A stretch of DNA of 64,000 nucleotides from the NCBI GenBank assembly GCA_020854265.1, contig JADZFU010000001.1, positions 1 to 64,000 on the forward strand. The letters are read 5' to 3'. A program made the position numbers and the translations under genes. The notes below the pieces were generated by a model that saw only the letters and a list, made by a program, of their open reading frames with translations, was not told the origin of the DNA and did no database searches. Source of the DNA: Candidatus Uhrbacteria bacterium. GTDB lineage: Bacteria > Patescibacteriota > Patescibacteriia > 2-12-FULL-60-25. Of the stretch, positions 17,680 to 24,834 are shown piece after piece; within the stretch, counting starts at the first letter, position 1, and the number at the start of each line of letters is the position of its first letter.

Positions 17680-17685
17680 GCTTGA

Positions 17686-17694
17686 ATTATACCA
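17686..17694 (-). promoter_or_regulatory. Extended -10 promoter, leaderless start of the 12-kb operon
   Basis: Minus-strand TGG-TATAAT (17694 to 17686) ends 6 nt before the ATG at 17679. The initiating nucleotide would then be at or within a base or two of the start codon. No convincing -35 box is visible; the region upstream is the secF terminator. Confidence 0.6.
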
Positions 17695-17726
17695 GAAACC
17701 CCCTCCGTGTACGAGAGGGGGTTTCT
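17694..17726. terminator. Terminator of the nusA-secF operon
   Basis: AGAAACCCCCTC (17694-17705) is perfectly complementary to GAGGGGGTTTCT (17715-17726). A T-rich tract follows on the plus strand; on the minus strand, the direction of secF, the tract is weaker and runs into the promoter of the next operon. Confidence 0.6.
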
Positions 17727-17743
17727 TTATGTTTTTTTGATGT

Positions 17744-18646
17744 TTATTTCTTGAATTTGCGGCTTACCATCTCGAGCGTTACGAGCATGGGAGATGCGAG
17801 CAGCATCGAGGCAAAGGTGCCGATCGTGATACCCACAATCAATGGAAGCGTGAATTCATCCAGCGTGTCTCCTCCGTAGAAGAAGATGGCGAGCAAGGTG
17901 AGCAAGGTTGCCATCGAGTTGGTGATCGAACGGACAAAGGTCTGACGAATGGACATTTCAACGATTTCCTTGAATGTTCCGCTTGCTTTTTGCAGATTCT
18001 CGCGGATACGGTCCATAACAACTATGGTATCCGTGATCGAGTAACCGATAATGGTCAGGATAGCTGCCACAAAGGGTGTTCCGATCTCGGTGCCAAACTG
18101 GTAACCGAGGAATGCGTAAAGTCCCAGCGGAACCAAAACGACAAAGCCGGAAGCGACGATAGTAACCAAGCCATACTTCCATGATTCAACCGGAGCAGAA
18201 ACGCCGCGGAATGCGTACGCGATGTAGATCAAGATGGCGACGAGCACAATCCCCAAGCCGCTCAAAGCTTTGGAACGAATTTCATTGCCGATGGACGGAC
18301 CGATGGCGTCGTAGCGGAGCTCGGTTACCTCGCCAAAGCGTTCTCGGAGATTGGTTAAGACCGCTTGGTGCTGTTCTTCAGATACGGTTTTGAAACGAAG
18401 CTGGATATCCTTTTCACCAGCCGGCTGGATCACGACCGAGCCAAGATCGCTCACGGCATTTCGGAGGGCTGATTCGGCATCCGAGATTGAAGGACGATTC
18501 TCAAAACGGACGGCCAAAAGAGTACCGCCGGTGAACTCGATCCCCTGCTTCAAACCCCATGAGCCCAGCATGATGAACGACGCAATCGCGAGGATGCCGG
18601 CGATCGCGTACCAAACCGGACGAAGGTTTACGAGAGTTGTTTTCAT
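17744..18646 (-). CDS. secF: Protein translocase subunit SecF
   Basis: RND-type partner of SecD that uses the proton-motive force to pull proteins through SecYEG. The 300-residue product has the first membrane helix (about 12-32), the conserved IEFTGGTLLAV motif, a periplasmic domain, and five further membrane helices with the family segment GYSITDTIVVMDRIREN. Start ATG 18646 (MKTTLVNLRP), preceded by AATCCT. It lies 4 nt after secD. Confidence 0.96.
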   Translation of the reverse strand: MKTTLVNLRPVWYAIAGILAIASFIMLGSWGLKQGIEFTGGTLLAVRFENRPSISDAESALRNAVSDLGSVVIQPAGEKDIQLRFKTVSEEQHQAVLTNLRERFGEVTELRYDAIGPSIGNEIRSKALSGLGIVLVAILIYIAYAFRGVSAPVESWKYGLVTIVASGFVVLVPLGLYAFLGYQFGTEIGTPFVAAILTIIGYSITDTIVVMDRIRENLQKASGTFKEIVEMSIRQTFVRSITNSMATLLTLLAIFFYGGDTLDEFTLPLIVGITIGTFASMLLASPMLVTLEMVSRKFKK

Positions 18647-18650
18647 AGGA

Positions 18651-20708
18651 TTATTTCTTTGCAGAAGCAAGGAAGAGCCACGGCCACTTGGCGAGCGGCG
18701 TTTTGGACAATACGCGCAGAACCGTACGCGTGGTGAATGTTGCCGTGAACAGAGAGATGACGGTACCGAGCGCCAGAGTCAGTGCAAAACCTTTGATGAG
18801 AGACGAGGAGAACCAGAAGAGCACGGCACACGAGATCAGAATGGTCACATGGCCATCGCGGATGGATGTCCATGCGCGCTTGAAGGCTTCTTCCAAGGCT
18901 GTTTCAAGACTGCGGCCATCGAGCAATTCTTCTTTCAAGCGCTCAAAGACGAGCACATTGGAGTCGATTGCCATACCGATGGACAGAATGAAGCCGGCGA
19001 TTCCCGAAAGCGTGAGCGTAATCGGTACCAGCTTGAACACGGCGGCGTTCAGGGCTGCATAGATCACGAGTACAAGCACGGCGGCAGCGCCAGGAACGCG
19101 GTACAGAAGCACGGCGAATATCGCGATGAGCAAGAATGCGACCAAACCGGCTTGGATGGATTTCTGGAGAGAATCTGCGCCAAGCGTCGGTCCAACCGAC
19201 TGTTGGGCAATCAGGTTGATCGGCACTGGAAGTGCACCGGCCTGCAAGCGGCGAGCCAAAAGCTTCGCTTCTTCAACCGAGAAGTTTCCGGTGATGACGG
19301 CGCGGCCACCGATAATTTCCTGATTAACAACCGGAGTAGAAATCGGCGAACCGTCGAGGAAAATTGCAACCGGCTTTCCGATATTGTCGCGCGTGATCTC
19401 TTGGAAGAGCTTGGAACCTTCATCGTTGAATTGGAGGGCGACTTGGGCCGAGCCGAGCTGCTGGTCAAAATCGACAACGGCGCGTTCGAGCTGTTTGCCG
19501 GTAAGCTGGGTTCCTTTCCACGGTTCAACCGGCGGAACGATATCGGTATCGAGCGTCTTTTTGACGGCGATGATGCGCAGGCGGACCTGCTTGGCAGGAC
19601 GCTCGTCGATTTTGTGAATCAGGTGGAAACCGAACGGAGATTCGACAATGTCGGAAATTGTACCTGTCGCCTGTGCGAATACGGCATTTTCAAATTCTTC
19701 GACCATGACGCCCTTGGCAAAATATCCGAGATCTCCAGCGGTTTCATCAGATGCAGGTTCGTCCGAATTGTCGAGAACAAGAGTTTCGAAATTTTGGACC
19801 GTCGCCTGCTTTTTGAGTTCTTCGATTTTGGCGCGGGCCTGCTCCTTGGTTGACGTGGTCGGGATTCCGCTCTGCGAACCTTCAAAGGTGACGAGCAAGT
19901 GGGCAGCACGAACTTCGGAACCTTCCTCCTTCGCTTCTTCGACTTTCACGATATTAAATGCGCGAGTCGTCGGGTAGACGCCTTCGATGACGGATCCGGG
20001 TGCCGTAAGTTTTGCCTGGGCAACGATGGTATCGAGCTCGCCGCCTGCGGCGTTCAGCATCTCTTGCGTGACAAATCCAAGATCGCCGCCATTTTGTTTC
20101 CCTGCTTCGTCTTCGGTCTTTTCTCTTGCCAATGCTTCAAAGTTGGCCGGATTGGCTTTGGCTTCCGCGAGAATCGCTTCGGCACGCTTTTGCGCATCCG
20201 CATTTTTATCGTCGCGCATCTTTTTTTCTTCCGCCGTCAGTTCGCGCGGCTTTTCATCGTTCTCGACTTTGAATTCGAGAATCGGCGTCTCCCCGATCAT
20301 TTTGATTGCTTCGTTGATGTCGCGGACGCCGGCAAGTTCGACCGAAACGCGCCAAGAGTCTCCCGACTGCGTAGTCTGTACAAGCGGCTCCGACACGCCA
20401 AGCGCATTGACGCGCCGCTCAATCACATCGCGTACGCCGCCCATGGCATCGCCGCGTTCGGCAGGAGCGATTTTGGATACGTCAGCTTCGTATTCAAGAC
20501 TGGTTCCGCCCTGAAGGTCGAGACCGAGTACGAATGGGGTCTGGATTTCCGGAATCTTGATTCCGGTTATCGATGATAGCTGACCGATCAGCCAATTGGC
20601 TGGTGCGGGATACGACAGAGATCCGGCGGCGAGGAAAAGGAGGACAAGCCATCCCAAGCGGCGCTGTACGGTTTTCTGCGATAATTTCTGGCTGGAAGGG
20701 CGTTTCAT
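18651..20708 (-). CDS. secD: Protein translocase subunit SecD with inserted parvulin (PpiC) domains
   Basis: Export motor subunit. The 685-residue product begins with membrane helix 1 (about 18-36) and the LGLDLQGGTSLEY motif (61-73), and ends with the five-helix RND core (GIAGFILSIGMAIDSNVLVFER near 590). Between about residues 160 and 385 the external P1 region contains an insert absent from ordinary SecD. Residues 266-372 look like a complete parvulin domain (RAAHLLV, ARAKIEELKK, AGDLGYF, GFHLIHKIDER). Residues 168-260 resemble a second, partial copy (RAEAILAEAKANPANFEALA, GGDLGFV, FNIVKVEE). I infer that prolyl isomerisation or chaperoning acts on clients as they leave the channel. Confidence 0.95.
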   Translation of the reverse strand: MKRPSSQKLSQKTVQRRLGWLVLLFLAAGSLSYPAPANWLIGQLSSITGIKIPEIQTPFVLGLDLQGGTSLEYEADVSKIAPAERGDAMGGVRDVIERRVNALGVSEPLVQTTQSGDSWRVSVELAGVRDINEAIKMIGETPILEFKVENDEKPRELTAEEKKMRDDKNADAQKRAEAILAEAKANPANFEALAREKTEDEAGKQNGGDLGFVTQEMLNAAGGELDTIVAQAKLTAPGSVIEGVYPTTRAFNIVKVEEAKEEGSEVRAAHLLVTFEGSQSGIPTTSTKEQARAKIEELKKQATVQNFETLVLDNSDEPASDETAGDLGYFAKGVMVEEFENAVFAQATGTISDIVESPFGFHLIHKIDERPAKQVRLRIIAVKKTLDTDIVPPVEPWKGTQLTGKQLERAVVDFDQQLGSAQVALQFNDEGSKLFQEITRDNIGKPVAIFLDGSPISTPVVNQEIIGGRAVITGNFSVEEAKLLARRLQAGALPVPINLIAQQSVGPTLGADSLQKSIQAGLVAFLLIAIFAVLLYRVPGAAAVLVLVIYAALNAAVFKLVPITLTLSGIAGFILSIGMAIDSNVLVFERLKEELLDGRSLETALEEAFKRAWTSIRDGHVTILISCAVLFWFSSSLIKGFALTLALGTVISLFTATFTTRTVLRVLSKTPLAKWPWLFLASAKK

Positions 20709-20773
20709 AGGGTTCGGAAATTCGGCGAGATCTTATCGGATGCTGGATGATTAAGCAATGATGGTTTTTTTGA

Positions 20774-21541
20774 TTATCCGCCAAGCTGAGGATTGATTTT
20801 TGGCGGCATGCGGCGCATGACAATAGTCTGCTGAAGCAAAGTCAGCACGCTCATGACCAACCAATACAAGGTCAAACCTCCCGGAAGCGAGAAACCGATG
20901 ACGGCTGTCATGATCGGCATCATATAGGACATCTGCTTGTTCATGATTGCGGCCATGCTCTCGTCCTGCGCACCAGGAGTTTTGGATACATCCGGCGGCG
21001 GGGCGGTAACGGTGGCTGCAGGCGGCTTCATGATTTGGCGCGTCTGGAAGAATTGGATCAGTGCCGCCACGATGGCGAGAATGTAATTTGGTTTGGTGAG
21101 ATCGAAGATACCGAGGAACATGGTATTGATCTGCGCAGGAGTCGCGATAAACGGATAGAGCAATTCCAAGCTCTTGCCCGCAAGTCCGACCGACAATGCG
21201 TGATAGAGTGCGATAAAAATCGGCAGCTGGATCAGCAAGGGCCAGCAGCCTGCAGCCGGATTTACTTTTTCTCGCTTGTAGAGCTCCATGAGCTCTTTCG
21301 CCTGCTCTTCCTTATTGTCCTTGAGCCGAGTGCGCACTTCTTCGATCTTGGGCTGGAGCTCCTGCATGGCCCGCTGCTGCTTGATCTGGATATGGGTCAG
21401 CGGGTAGAGCAATAATTTAATGACAATGGTCAGAATGATAATCGCGATACCAATATCCTGTCCCGGAAGAACGTTGTAGAGCCACACCAGCAAATTGAAA
21501 ATCGGCTGGAAAAAGACGGTGTTAAAGAGAGAGGTTAGCAT
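20774..21541 (-). CDS. yidC: Membrane protein insertase YidC
   Basis: Inserts and folds membrane proteins. The 255-residue product is the short form, without the large periplasmic P1 domain: membrane helices near 1-20, 28-48, 100-125, 150-170 and 205-240, the charged cytoplasmic loop QQRAMQELQPKIEEVRTRLK, and the GCWPLLIQLPIFIALYHAL signature. An N-terminal helix rather than a lipobox is seen. It sits between nusA (9 nt) and secD (65 nt). Confidence 0.94.
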   Translation of the reverse strand: MLTSLFNTVFFQPIFNLLVWLYNVLPGQDIGIAIIILTIVIKLLLYPLTHIQIKQQRAMQELQPKIEEVRTRLKDNKEEQAKELMELYKREKVNPAAGCWPLLIQLPIFIALYHALSVGLAGKSLELLYPFIATPAQINTMFLGIFDLTKPNYILAIVAALIQFFQTRQIMKPPAATVTAPPPDVSKTPGAQDESMAAIMNKQMSYMMPIMTAVIGFSLPGGLTLYWLVMSVLTLLQQTIVMRRMPPKINPQLGG

Positions 21542-21550
21542 AATAGCTAT

Positions 21551-22939
21551 TTATTTTGATTCCGGCTCGGCCTTGTTTTCATCCGATGCGACAACGGGCG
21601 TTTGTTCTTCGTAGCCTTCCATAACGGCATTGGCTGCGCCCTCGATCGGTTCGTCTTTGGCGGATTCGGCCTTGGCATCGGACTCGGCAGCGGTTTCGAC
21701 TTCGGATTCTTCGGCAGCAAAGGCGCCGGTCTCGGAGTCGGCAACGGCCTTGCCTCCTGTTTCCACTATGGTGATTTTCCAGCCAGTCAGCTTGGCTGCA
21801 AGCCGGACATTTTGTCCGCCTTTTCCGATCGCGAGCGAAAGCTGGTCGGCCGGAACCGAGACCACAGCGAGATGTTCGTCCTCGCGCTGTTCGACGGATG
21901 ACACCTTTGCCGGTGATAATGCCGATTTGATGTATTCAACTGGATCCTCGTACCAAAGCACCACATCGACTTTTTCACCTCCGAGTTCGCGGATGACGGA
22001 CTGGATACGCGTTCCGCGCTGTCCGATACAAGAACCGATCGGGTCAACAGCTTCGTCATTGGATGTAACCGCTACCTTGGTGCGGCTTCCGGCTTCACGT
22101 GCGATATTTTTTATCTCGACCGTGCCGTTCAGGATTTCAGGAATTTCCTGCTGAAACAATGCCGATACCAATCCGGGACTCGTACGCGATAAGCGTATCT
22201 CGGGACCGCGGCTCGTCATCTCCACCTGGCGAAGAAGAGCCTTGATGCGCGTGCCCGGGTAATAACGTTCGCTTTCGATCTGGTCTTCTGGAAGAAGGAT
22301 GCCCGTGGCGCGGCCAAGATCGATAAGAACAATGCGTCCTTCGCGGCGCTGGACCGTCACATTCATTAGTTCGCCTTCACGTCCTTTGAAATCGGAATAA
22401 ATGACATTGCGTTCGGCTTCGCGGATTTTTTGGAGAATGACTTGCTTGGCCGTCTGGGCAGCCATGCGGCCGAATGCGGCAGGAACATTCAGTTCAACAC
22501 GGATTTCTTCTCCGACTTGGGCATCCGGTTTCAAATCACGCGCATCCGAAAGCATGATCATGGTTTTCGGATTGAATTTGAACTCGTCTTCGAGAGCGGT
22601 CGGGATGTCCCCTTCTTGCGGACGTGGCGTACCAGGTGCCGGCTTTGGGGCATCGGGCTTGTCTTTTTTGGGAGCTGTTGCGGCCTCAAGACGCTCGAAA
22701 TAATCCTCATCAAGCTCCATGTCTTCGACGACGGTTTTGACGTCGAATACGCGGATACCACCGGTCATGCCGTCATATTTTTCCGAGTCGAACTCGACCT
22801 GGATGTTTTGGTTCTTGTTTCCGAAATCCTTGCGGAAAGCGGCCGCAAGAGCCGTCTGAACGGTTTCCAATACGGATTCGAAGGTGATGTTTTTCTCTTC
22901 TGCGATCTGTTTCATCGCGAGCGTGATGGGTGAAGCCAT
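21551..22939 (-). CDS. nusA: Transcription termination/antitermination protein NusA
   Basis: Modulates pausing, termination and antitermination. The 462-residue product has an N-terminal RNAP-binding domain with a low-complexity Lys/Pro insert near residues 90-120, an S1 domain (FKGREGELMNVTVQRREGRIVLIDLG) and two KH domains (SCIGQRGTRIQSVIREL; LAIGKGGQNVRLAAKL). The tail from about 385 is acidic and Ala/Glu-rich rather than the AR repeats of E. coli. It heads the operon with yidC-secD-secF. Confidence 0.95.
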   Translation of the reverse strand: MASPITLAMKQIAEEKNITFESVLETVQTALAAAFRKDFGNKNQNIQVEFDSEKYDGMTGGIRVFDVKTVVEDMELDEDYFERLEAATAPKKDKPDAPKPAPGTPRPQEGDIPTALEDEFKFNPKTMIMLSDARDLKPDAQVGEEIRVELNVPAAFGRMAAQTAKQVILQKIREAERNVIYSDFKGREGELMNVTVQRREGRIVLIDLGRATGILLPEDQIESERYYPGTRIKALLRQVEMTSRGPEIRLSRTSPGLVSALFQQEIPEILNGTVEIKNIAREAGSRTKVAVTSNDEAVDPIGSCIGQRGTRIQSVIRELGGEKVDVVLWYEDPVEYIKSALSPAKVSSVEQREDEHLAVVSVPADQLSLAIGKGGQNVRLAAKLTGWKITIVETGGKAVADSETGAFAAEESEVETAAESDAKAESAKDEPIEGAANAVMEGYEEQTPVVASDENKAEPESK

Positions 22940-23094
22940 AGATACGAATATCGAGTTTTAGGTAAAAAAGCGACCCGATCTACCGGATCGAGTCATCGGT
23001 CAAGACAATACAGGATTAGCCATTTCTTGACAAGACCGCATGAAACGTATATTTTGACAGCCCGCTCCTTTCTCGCACAACAAGGTGACAACAG
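22940..23094. other. Divergent intergenic region between nusA and the AAA+-like gene
   Basis: About 155 nt. On the plus strand TTGACA occurs at about 23033-23038, with TATTTT 17 nt downstream, a plausible promoter for the gene at 23095. A short inverted repeat (CGATC/GATCG) lies near 22977-22992. No gene was seen. Confidence 0.35.
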
Positions 23095-23811
23095 ATGCAG
23101 CCGAGTTTTCAGCCGATCGCCATCAAGAGCCGCATCATCGACCAGTTCGTCCGCAGTACGGCGGCCAGCTATGGCCCTCGGAGCCATGCCGGCCAGAGAC
23201 CTCATGCTCTGCTCATCCATCCGGAAGACAGGGCCGAGCTCTCGGGCTTCGCACTCCAACTCCTGCAAGCTGTCGGCATCGATGCACCGATCCACTACGT
23301 GAATGACGAAGGAGAAGCGGACCGCCGCTTCTTCGATCCGCATCCCGATCCGCTCATCATCGACGAGGTCGAACGGTTCTCGGCTAGTTTCAAGCTCAAG
23401 CTGGCTCTGGCCTACGCCAATCCGCGCCACACCCGTCCGCCGCTCGTCCTCTTCCTGGTCAAGCGGACGCTCGCCCAGCTCATGGCCGACGAGTCGCTCG
23501 AGCCGAAGCTCGCGATGCGGATGATCGGAACTCTGGTCTGGCCCAAGATGTCCGACCGCTGGCGCGACATGATGCCGCTCTTCCAGGCCTTCGTCCTGAA
23601 GTCGGCCAACCGCGGCGGCCGCGAAATCGAGATCAATACCGAGGCGTATCAGCATCTCCGCCGTCACTGGAAATCGCGCGCACCCAAGACCGTGCACGAG
23701 ATCCGCCAGCTGGCCGAGCGGGCCGTGCTCGCAGCAGAGAATGGCCGCATCTGCGCGTCCTGCATCCAGACGGCCATCGAAATGCCGGCTGTTCTGCTCG
23801 CCTCCCCCTAG
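23095..23811 (+). CDS. Degenerate AAA+ protein resembling the bacterial enhancer-binding protein domain
   Basis: A 238-residue soluble protein. Its layout follows the sigma-54 activator AAA+ domain: HALLIHPEDRAELSG in the place of Walker A (glycines and GK-T lost), DPLIIDEVERFSASFKLKL in the place of Walker B, KLAMRMIGTLVWPKM plus DRWRDMMPLFQAF in the place of the FRxDLxxRL/PPLRER region, and VHEIRQLAERAVLAAENGRI in the place of the WPGNVREL helical region. The GAFTGA loop is not seen. It is probably a non-hydrolysing relic or a scaffold. GC-rich codons and AAGGTGA 6-7 nt before ATG differ from the core genes. Own terminator follows. The family link is by eye only. Confidence 0.5.
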   Translation: MQPSFQPIAIKSRIIDQFVRSTAASYGPRSHAGQRPHALLIHPEDRAELSGFALQLLQAVGIDAPIHYVNDEGEADRRFFDPHPDPLIIDEVERFSASFKLKLALAYANPRHTRPPLVLFLVKRTLAQLMADESLEPKLAMRMIGTLVWPKMSDRWRDMMPLFQAFVLKSANRGGREIEINTEAYQHLRRHWKSRAPKTVHEIRQLAERAVLAAENGRICASCIQTAIEMPAVLLASP

Positions 23812-23817
23812 CTTCAA

Positions 23818-23845
23818 CCCTCCCGTTACCTACGGGAGGGTTTTC
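23818..23845 (+). terminator. Terminator of the AAA+-like gene
   Basis: CCCTCCCGT pairs with ACGGGAGGG (23818-23840) and is followed by TTTT. Confidence 0.75.
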
Positions 23846-23856
23846 ACTTTCTGGGA

Positions 23857-23885
23857 TTGACATTTTATTAAAAATATGGTTAGGT
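23857..23885 (+). promoter_or_regulatory. Promoter of the lipoprotein gene
   Basis: TTGACA (23857-23862), 17-nt spacer, TTAGGT (23880-23885) preceded by TGG. The predicted leader is about 80 nt and ends in a Shine-Dalgarno site AGGAG at 23962-23966. Confidence 0.4.
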
Positions 23886-23974
23886 CCGACTTAGCGTGAT
23901 ATAGTCATGCGTAAGGAATCCCTGGGCAATTGGGCCTAGGATCCGAACGCTCTTTCCAACTAGGAGAAGGCAAC

Positions 23975-24757
23975 ATGAAGAACGGTACGCAGAACGTGCT
24001 CTTCGTGGCCGCGTTCGCGGCCCTCTTCACCGGGTGTCCCCCGCCGAACCACATGGATCCCGACTCGGGCCCCATGCCGATGGAGGACGCCTACGTGCCG
24101 CCCGGCGAGGATGCCGGCGTCGACGCCTACGTGCCGCCCGACGAGGACGGCGGAACGGACACCGACAGCGGTGTCCCCGGGGCCTGCACGCCCGACCAGA
24201 TCGCCGCCGGTACCCCCGGCTGCACGACCTGCGTCTGCGACATGCCCGAGTGGATGACCGCCGCGTGCGGCGAGCGTCCCGAGCTCTGCCGGACTGGCGA
24301 GGCCATGCGCAATACCTGCGGGATGACCGCCGGTACCAACCGCTGCGGCTTCGATCTGCCCCTCGAGGGCGGAACAACGGGCAACATGACGCCGTACGTC
24401 GGCGGGTTCTCGGACCTCTGCCGACGCGCCATCGACCACACCACGTGGGGAGTGGTCGCCACCGGAACGTTGTTCTGTGTGGAGTCCATGCAGGTCAATG
24501 GACAGCTCACCATGCTGTTCACTGGCGGCGGAGCATGCGATGTGCCCATGGCATCCGAGCCGTGGAGCGGATCGTTCTCGTGCCAGCGTGTCGGCGGCGT
24601 CGATGTCTGCACCAGCAGCGCCAGCAATGCCGACATGTCGTCCGAGCACAACGGCCGAATGACTTTTGCAAGCGATTGCCTCACGGCGCGCTTCGAGGTC
24701 TTCCAGGGCGCGACCCGCATGAGCGAGACCACGCTCTCGTTCTCGACCTTCCGCTGA
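23975..24757 (+). CDS. Asp/Pro-rich cysteine-containing lipoprotein, Myxococcota-like
   Basis: A 260-residue predicted lipoprotein: signal peptide with lipobox LFTGC (Cys at residue 20), then a low-complexity linker with two copies of DAYVPP followed by EDxG, then a domain with about a dozen cysteines (TTCVCDMPEW, ACGERPELC, GGACDVP). Such DAYVPP/EDAG linkers after a lipobox are, from general knowledge, common in Myxococcota surface lipoproteins. The gene is strikingly GC-rich and has a strong Shine-Dalgarno site 8 nt before the ATG. Function unknown. Transfer from a myxobacterium-like donor is my inference. Confidence 0.65.
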   Translation: MKNGTQNVLFVAAFAALFTGCPPPNHMDPDSGPMPMEDAYVPPGEDAGVDAYVPPDEDGGTDTDSGVPGACTPDQIAAGTPGCTTCVCDMPEWMTAACGERPELCRTGEAMRNTCGMTAGTNRCGFDLPLEGGTTGNMTPYVGGFSDLCRRAIDHTTWGVVATGTLFCVESMQVNGQLTMLFTGGGACDVPMASEPWSGSFSCQRVGGVDVCTSSASNADMSSEHNGRMTFASDCLTARFEVFQGATRMSETTLSFSTFR

Positions 24758-24795
24758 GCCTCTCCTGCTCATTCCGATTCAATCGGAATCACCTG

Positions 24796-24827
24796 AAAGC
24801 CCTCCGACGTCTCGTCGGAGGGCTTTT
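24796..24827. terminator. Bidirectional terminator between convergent genes
   Basis: AAAGCCCTCCGAC pairs with GTCGGAGGGCTTT, with an A-run on one side and TTTT on the other; it serves both the lipoprotein gene and the giant gene. Confidence 0.8.
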
Positions 24828-24834
24828 CAGTTTC

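Noticed and set aside
18351..19853. 500-codon plus-strand ORF across secD/secF
   Set aside because: Antisense to two unmistakable Sec genes; no membrane segments, domain motifs or start signals.
22993..23817. Long minus-strand ORF opposite the AAA+-like gene
   Set aside because: It lies fully antisense to a plus-strand gene with a Shine-Dalgarno site, promoter-like sequence and terminator. Its composition is typical of a shadow frame in GC-rich coding DNA.
23960..24772. Long minus-strand ORF opposite the lipoprotein gene
   Set aside because: Antisense to a gene with a clear lipobox and Shine-Dalgarno site; the minus reading shows only low-complexity Arg/Gly/His sequence.
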